A stretch of DNA of 64,000 nt. Source: Gorsachius magnificus (Eukaryota; Chordata; Aves; Pelecaniformes; Ardeidae). This document shows, one piece after another, positions 42,901 through 51,900 of this stretch (its first letter is position 1; each line of letters opens with the position of its first letter). The stretch covers positions 558,001 to 622,000 of the forward strand of contig CM067083.1 in assembly GCA_034008185.1 (NCBI GenBank), read 5' to 3'. The translations under genes and the position numbers were made by a program. Under the pieces are notes generated by a model. It had not been told where the DNA came from. It saw only the letters and a list, made by a program, of their open reading frames with translations, and ran no database searches.

Positions 42901-45900
42901 ACAGTGAAATTACGCTGTTGTTATTCAGCTGAAGTCAAAGCTGTCGCACTCATTTTATGTTTCTTCACCTTTATCTAATATCAAAAGAGCAAGATGTTTC
43001 CAAATGTCGGTGCCTCTCTCTTGATTATGAACGAGGGACACCTCGAGCCCGAGATCCGCAAAGCATTGTCATCGTGCTCATCTCCAAGCAAACAGCTATT
43101 CCTAGCGACACACCTTCCCCACTGAGCTTTGTTCTGGGCACCTCTGACAACGATTCAGTTGAACAGACATATGCTTAATTGTAGGATGAAGGCCTTCAAT
43201 ACATCACAACAAGACGAGAGGATACGTATATAAACGCACAAGGCCTGATTTTTGTGCTGAAATGACACTTAGCCATAAAAATGTACTTAGAATTCTTTTC
43301 AGTTACTTAGGTATTTCTGAGAGCTTTTTTCCATGCTTGTCTCTTCTGATACCATAAAATTAAAATATTAATACTAATTAATAATGCATTAAATGATTAA
43401 TGCAAATACAGATAACTGCAGACTATATAATCTTTAGATAAGCTCTAACAGAATTTTGAGAACAGTTAGGGAAAACTGACTCAACAATTGCTGGCAAAAC
43501 TCTAAAACTTACCTTTTTGTTTCAAGCTATTTTCCAGTGTTATGAAGTTTTCGTAGAATATAAAATAAATTTGAGAATAATTGTTCTCAAAAAATTGCTT
43601 CAGGTCACTTCCATCCACAATATCTGAAAAGAGGAACAGACAGAGTTACTATACAGTATCAGAAATGCGAAAATTGCTGTCTTCATGCAGATTTAGTATT
43701 AGAGAATGAAATAAATGTAATATGAAACCACTTTAGTGACCTCATTAAATATTCTATCCTAAATTGTGATTCCATCCTCGCAAGTCAAATAGGGAAATTT
43801 CCATTTTCACTTAATTTATGAAAGTTTGCAGTGTGGCTTAGGTTCATTTGTAAAGAAGGAGGGAACAGAGAAAAAGAAAGATGGGATGTGTCTTAGCTCT
43901 CTAAATGGCTTCTGCATCATCAAAACAAGCAGGTACTTTCGGAAAAAACAAGCACCAGCAATGACTTCTGTATGCAAATTGCAAATCCAGTCTTCAATTT
44001 ATCTGACAAGCAGATCAATTTAGAAAACATAACATGTCCAATTCATTTTAAAAAAAGAATGGAAACGGAAGCACACATCACTTCCCTAAGGCTTAACTTG
44101 GGTCTAAAATTTGAAATAAGTGTCTCTTTCAGGAAGAAAAAAAACCCTAATGTTTTCTAAACATGACATTTGCAAAACACACTAACTTCATCTGTTTGTT
44201 CTTTATTGTAGCTGATTTGCTCAAAAAAGATAGATGATTGCACCCGAATTAAGAGGATAAAGGGCACGGATTATTAACAACACATCTTGTCATTGGAGTT
44301 TCACCTCTCAAGAAACCCACTCATTAATTGAGACAACAAAGCTGACTGACTACAACAAGATGACCCAATAATATCACACAACGACAGAAGAAAGAATGAC
44401 GTGAGCCTTGGACAATGTTTGGGCTTCTTTTTTTTTTTTTAAATTAATACTTTTTCAGTAACAAGGTTTTGTTTGATTGCTTGTACTATGGAAACAATTA
44501 TGCAAGGAAACTCTTTTACATGATAGTTGTTTCCTGCAAACTACTGGTCTTGAATTTTCAAGCTAAGTGCAATTATTCCTCTCTATGAATGCATTCTGTT
44601 AAATACAACTCTAGGAGAAAACAAGGCTTTCATTTACAAGGATTTCATATGAAGGAATGAGGTCATTAAAATCTAAACAAAAAGGAAACTTTCCCTTCAA
44701 GTTGTGAAAGGAGGAGAAAGGAACTGCCCAATCAAAAAAAGTAAATTCTCCTTTTCTATAAACGTGGCATTGCAGTGGTGATGTTATTCTCATGTAAGCA
44801 TGCCTTCTTACAACTACACCCTTTTCCTATTGAACTATTTTGTTCCTTATATTCCTTCGCAAGATATACAGGAAAACAATTTCTAACCTTAGAAGAGGCC
44901 AACAACAATATTCCCATTTACTACCCTAAGAGTGGATATTAACTTGGAAAGCTAGACTTCCTTGCAGTTCTGCATGCAAGTTGTCATCCTCATACCACTG
45001 CCCATTTCACTTAAAAGAAAAAAAGTAATCCAAAACATAACGAGTAAGCCACACACCCAATAGTTCCAATGCTCAGTCAGAGGTAGAGCCTGCTTGGGAA
45101 TTTCACAACTGAATTCCTTGGGGTTTGCATACATTAAGAAAACGCCATTTCTCTACTCCTTCACCATGCATGTTTTCATGGTGACGAGCAGTGGAAAGCA
45201 GCGCTGACCATGAGCGCTGCACCCTGCTCTGGGCACAGGAGAGGCGGGCGATGCCTCTGCCTGCTGAAGCGATCTCCAGCTGGCAGGAGGACCAGCCAAG
45301 CGGGTGACAAGAGCCCTTCCAGCAGCCTCTCTGCCCTCCACGTCACGCCAGGCCGCAGGGAGAGCATCGCCGGACAGGCAGGCAAGCACGGCCGAGTCGC
45401 ACACGCTCCTTTACTGCTCTCTCGCTTGGGCTCTCCCCACAAGCCTGCTTCTCCCAGCCATTTCACCAAAAAACGATCACCACAGACAAACCAGGATCAT
45501 GACAAGAGAGACGGCTTCTCAGGAGGGCTTACTAAAAGCGGACAGGAAGCCTAAGCCAGTAACTCGGATCACTACTGTATATATTTTTAGCTTGGGGCAG
45601 GATAAGGCTCATTCTTCCGTTTTTCAAATGGAAAACAACAGTAAAAGTTTCACACACTACCATTTAAGATACTAAGATAAGAAATACTGACTTCTGGCAA
45701 ATCACACTGAAGAAGTATCTATAAGCATTCAAGGAAATTAAACGGCAAGGTTGCGACTGAATTGCAGGTCTTAGGTTGTATTTTTAGATGTGTATTTTTA
45801 TATTTACTGATAAATAGCTCTCAGATTACTACTGTTGAAGACAGCCACCTACTGAATTCAAACCTGAGCACTAAAACCTAAGGCAAGCTGGTAAACATTA

Positions 45901-48900
45901 TCAGCCATCAGATATATAGTGGCTCTCCAAAACCATGTACAATCTAACTCCGTTCCCCAAACAGGACAGGTGAGCCACTGGGTAACGCTTCCGATTAACA
46001 CTCCACAGCTTTTACAGCAACATACAGGAATTGAGAGACGTTCATCAGGGTGTGCATGATGTGTCTTCAATACCAAACATGAAACAGCTGGCTCATTAGA
46101 TGACTGCAAGTTGCCCTCACTTGCCTTACTACTCAAGCCTAAAATTTAGGGAAACAAACTACTTGGGTACTGAGGATCTGAGTTTATTGCCAAGCTCACA
46201 TTACTCTGCCTTGTATTACAAAAAAAAAAAAAAAAAAAAATCTAGAGGGGACAATAACCGTTTCCTTACCACATCAGCTCTCCTGTTATTTTTCTGTTAA
46301 CTACCAAATGTTATTGCAGTCGTTTAAGTAGTTTGAAGTCCTCCTTTAATTTCATGAACTTCCAAATTCACTTGGCTTTATGTTATTTATACAAAGTTCT
46401 GTCAATCTGGAGGGGTTTTCTTTATTGCGAGTACTTAAAAAATTAAAGGGCATGAAGAGACAGCTTTGCAAGTCAGACCCTGGTTAATGCTAAACTTTTA
46501 TTGCTAGCCTCGCCCCAGAAACAACATACAATTTTTACTTACCTTCAAAAAAAAAAAAAAACACAAAAAAAAAAACCCACCACAAAAAAAACCAAGAACC
46601 CCTACATACACTTTTTCAGATCAGAGCTTTTAAATGCTAAATCAAAGCCTAGATGATAGTTTTCCTTCATTTTTTCAAAGGAATGTCAGCATGGAAACAT
46701 AGCTTTACTAAAAACCCCTCAAATTGGAACTATTTCTAAAATAATTTTAACACCTCAAATTTCACATGAAATCTCAGGAACAACAGCTGTTTTAAATTAA
46801 GCAAGACATTTGGAAGCATTGACTTACGAATGTCTCTAAATGAAAATTTCTACTAAGCTTGTATCAATCTGGCTGCACAGAACTGTGCAAACCAAGACAG
46901 TGCCATAACTCAAAAACGCCTCTACTCTCCTCTACTCTCATGCTTGATTGAGGGAGTTAAATGATCAACATGTATTTTCTTAATTTTTTTTTTTCCCCAA
47001 GGAAAAGATTAAGGATTGCACTTGGTAACCTAACAAATTTCATATTTAACCTAGACCAAAGTCTGCGTGTAGCCGTATCAGGTCCACCGTGTTTTTGTCC
47101 GCTGCTCCACAGAGAAAAGGATAAAAACGAAGGACATAAGCAGCACCCACATCTGGTAGCGGTGCTCCTCCCACCACGCACACCAAGGCACAAAACATTG
47201 CCGCTTCCCAGCTCAGGATTTAAATGATGTTGCTTCCAGGACAGGGTTGAAATGCGTGTAAAGCACCGATCCTGTGAGAACAGCCTGGCCTTCACACACA
47301 CCCAAGGGGGAAGTGCCTCGGCCCAGGCTCTGAACTGCACGTTATCAGCTCCAACACCAGCCAGCACCCAGTCTGCTGATGCACAATTGAGTCCATCAGC
47401 AGGCTCAAAAGCACGTGAGAGCACATACACGGTCTAACACCACACCCCAGCAAATACCAAAGTTCAGGATCAACACAATCTACAAGTCTGTAAAACAATT
47501 TGCGTTTGGCAACTGCACCAGACCGGTGCTACTGTTTGAAAAAACAAGGTTAACATCCTTAAGAAAAAAAAAAATTGAAAATCCGGCCCCTGAATTCAAC
47601 TTAATTGTTGTCCCCATCCTCCAGGCAGCTCACAGCATATTCACTAGCAGCAATGGGTAAGCTCCCATTTTTTCTTATTTCTAAGTGCAATGTAAATGGT
47701 GGCAGCCAAATTAAATCCCCAAAGATTGTTCACAGAGACTACCTATAGACTGACTTTTTAATTTCCAGCCTTAAACAAAGTTCTCAGGCAAATCACGCTC
47801 AGAAATTAGTCAGAATGACGCCACGAAGAAAAGGCTCATCACCTTGATGAAATGAAACCTTCAAGTATCATACTTCATTCCTGTTTTATCCATGAGCCAA
47901 GAGCGACATCATCTAGATCACTGGAAAACCACACCAGACAGGAGCTGTTGTCCCTGTTGCACCGTCATTCACAAAACATACAGTGTCACGACAGAGCAAT
48001 TTTTGAAACCAGAAGAAAAATTCAAGGGAAATACTCTCAGCCACGCAAAGATGTTAAACTAAACATTTCAACTGTACCTAAGGAGAAAATATTGAAGAAG
48101 ATGTTCCAATAAAAAAAAAAGGATGTTTTTACCAAGAACAGCCACAGAAATGAAGTCTTGAAGAGCAGGGATAAATTTTTAGCAAAAAAAGGGTCCTGCA
48201 GAAACTACTCTGGGAGGCAGTGTAGAGGGCTTAATTTAAGGCCAATCAGTGTGAAAGAGCCTAACCTGGCATCACCACCACCATTTAGAAGATTGTTATT
48301 TTGCAAGTCTATCCTACAAAAAGAGCACACTATTGACACTTCCACACATTGTATTTGGAAAAAAGTTCCTGCTGACTTCACAGAAGTTCTGAAAGTTAGT
48401 ACACCTTTATAGCAATAAAAAAATAAAGGAAATTTTCTGGTCCTTTACCTAACACAAGCAAACACCCACTTTAAAATAATGTTACTATTCTGGTTAGTGC
48501 TTTGTATCGTCATGCGGGCAGACTACCCCACAGAAGCAGGAACTCAGATCCTAAGGGGCACTGGAGACTCGAGAGACATGACAAGCAACACAAATGTAAA
48601 GGGAATCTTTTCTTTCCGTTTGGGTATTGGACAAACTTACACAGATGGTAACTGAGGGACATGAAGCAATCAAAAACTGGGCGTTCTTGATCCTGGTGCT
48701 CGCACAACCCCTTATTTACAGAAATACACATTCCTTTCCCGCATCCCTCCTCTGGTATCATCTTTTCTCTGACTTTTATCCTCCTACATCAGTAGGATCT
48801 CAGCAGAGTAACTGTCATTTTGTTTACAATTTAATTCCTGCAGTTTAAACTAACAAAGGAAGAAACGATGGCATCTCCTAAGGAAGCATAAAAACAGGAA

Positions 48901-51900
48901 CAGTTATTTTGAGAACATGTGCCACTATGGCCTGAGTGAAGTAGCTGGGGACAGGGAGTAAAATGACTGGGGTGGGAAGAACACTAAGACATGCACATTC
49001 CTACCCCGGCCAGCACAAGGAGGGCCACGTTAGGGGGGAGGTGGAGAAAAAGAGAAAAAAAAAAAAGTAATATCCAACTATTTTTGAGCCTTTATACCAA
49101 AAGCTTTGTTCTCCCTAAATACATTTCCTTAAATGTTTTCCTTACCACGTGTTGCTTCATTTTCTGTGCTGAGCAATACCATAAAACACACACTCGCAAT
49201 GATATCTATGCAGATATTATCTTCAAAAAGCCACTCCCGTTATTATCTAAAATGTTTACACTGACGTTCTCAAAAGCAGACATCTCAGGAACATGACCAG
49301 AGCCTGCTTTGACATAGTCCTTGCAACAAAACATATCCACTAGAAGACAGCCAGCTGTCATATCACAGCATTTCAGCCAATAAGCCACTAATAGGCTACC
49401 CAGCCCTCTGGCACCGATAACAATTTTCACTTAAAACCAATGTTCAATAATAAGCTTAATCAAAAAATCAGGCCACTATCTCCAAATGTAGCAGACACTT
49501 GGAAGAAAAGCTATTTCCTGAGAAGTGACGGGTGTATTTTTCCCCCCCTTGCCAACTGGGTAGTAAGTCTCTTTACAGAAAACCACCAGACAACACTACC
49601 TTCTGTACCATCTGCTTTGGGACATAAATTAATTTCGTCACGCTAATAGGCGTATTTTTCCATTTGTTCCACCCGTCAGGTCCATCACAGGAGCCTGACA
49701 GCCTCCTCTGTACCCCACTGGCACACAACAACCTAACACGTATAACCAGGAGCCATAGCAAGTCCGGTATTTCATCTTAAACTAGTCCTGACTTCGTTTC
49801 AGGCATGTGTTTCCAGAAGGCTGAAAGGGGAACACTAACAGAAAGTCACCATATTTCTTATTTCTTCAAGTCCGTTTATTTTAATGAGTCTAGTGGAAAA
49901 GGAAGAAATGTAGGGTCTGCGAGCTCACGCTACAGCTTCTTAGAGCAATCTTTCTCAGGATGGTTTCACAAAACATTCTAAACCTCCTCTCATAAACAAA
50001 GAATTTCCAACAATTTTTTTTTACAGTGAAACTTGACATTATTTTAATATTGATCATACAGCATGTGAGCAATAAGACATACACAGTTAAAAGGCACATC
50101 ATAATGCAGGTAAAGTATCTTCTCCCGTCTTTCCAAATTCCTGCCCTTAGGCACTTAGATACATGGTATGATAAAAAAGAAAAAAAATACCAAAACCAAC
50201 AAAACCCCAAACCCAAGCAAACGAAGTATTATATATACCCCCAATAGAAGAAATGTACACCTTTGGTTCCCAGGTGAAGATTAACACAAAACTGACCACC
50301 AGATTGCTAACTATGGAGATTTTTTACGTACACTTACGGAATAGGAGGAATTTATAACCAGCGCAGTCACACACCCTTCACTCACAGCTAACTCCAAAGC
50401 AAACGTTCAACACTGTTCACAGAAAATGTGAAGACTGCAGGTGCTGAGGGACTCTAACACTTGAGCCTCTCGTCCCCCAACACCAGGCCCGGCGGTCAGA
50501 ACTGCTCTACTTGCGAGTCCAAATCGCGAAGCTTAAATAACTACGGATTGGGCATGTCAAACTTGCGTGTATTGTTGCTCAAAAGATGAGCAAGGCCTGG
50601 CCACCTTCAGAGCGTGACACAAGACCACTTACGGATTTGTCCAGCACTTTGTCCGCTGATCAATTACCCACAGAAATCTCTCTTCCACATTAGCTACTCA
50701 AATGCAGTAGACCACAGGGGAGCAGCGCCTTTAAATCAGTGATGGTTACTCACACCTGTAAGAAACACCCCCCCAAAAAAATCAGCCAGATGCCCATAAC
50801 GAGTTAAACTACCGCAGACTCTTCTACTCACTCACTTCCACACTCTCGCAGAGTACAACTTTCCCAAAGAGACCACCCCGAGGAAGACTAGCGGCTACTC
50901 TTCTCGCTCAGGATCGTACTCACCACAAAAGCTCCTTGCTGCACATTCAAAACTTGTTTTTTGTATTTTCTCCTATCAGTGGAACATCACAGGAAAAAGC
51001 TTTTAATCTCAAACCCAATCTCAGGCACCACCACCGAGCCCACACTGCAAACCACAGCGAGGTTCTCCAGCGCAAGTCTTGCAGCCTGGTGCAGGTACCA
51101 GGCGGAGGACTGAAGGGGAGCACCCCTTTGCTCTGCAAGGCCCGAGCCGCTTCCCGGGCAGTCCCTCTGGCTCCACGCACCCCTCACACCACCGAGAGCC
51201 CGGGGGGGAACGGCAGCAATGCTGACCAGCCAGAGAGCAGCTCCTCAGCAGAAGAGTCGGTGCCCAACTTCTGCTTCCTCTCGAAGAACCGCTAACCTCA
51301 GGCCCTCTCCTCCAGCCACTTGCTTACTTCTCACAGCTCGTTAACACAACGTCCTTGAGGCTCCTACATACCTGCCAAACGGGGCTGAAACGGTAGACTA
51401 AAACGTGATTAGAGCACCCAAGAAGTACAAATCAAATCATTTTCTCTTCCTTGTTTCTCAGGAGGACCATCTGAAACGAGACAAACGCACGCTACCGCTG
51501 TCTCCGACTCTCCTGAACTGGGACAGTGTGCAATAGCTCTTAAAAGAGGCTTTTCCTGCTGCAGTTTGCTGACTAACAGAGAACACGAGGCCACGCAACT
51601 CCTTGCAAACCATAGCTCACAGCTGAAATGCATCAACTGGTTTCAGTGCTCAGAATGAAAAGACCAGGGCTAAGGCTTCAACTGTAAGGTGACATCAGAG
51701 GGAGGTCCGACCTTGCCGCAGACCCGGGAAGGGCGTGACAGAATACCATTACATGACCCCCTTTAAAGATTTTTTTAAAAAATAGGTAAAAAAACCCCAA
51801 ATTGACGTTGTTGACAACAGCAGAGCTTCTGTGAACGGCTCTTCCGAAGAACCCTGCAGGAAATACGGTTACGTACTATTTTGCACCCAAACAACAACGC

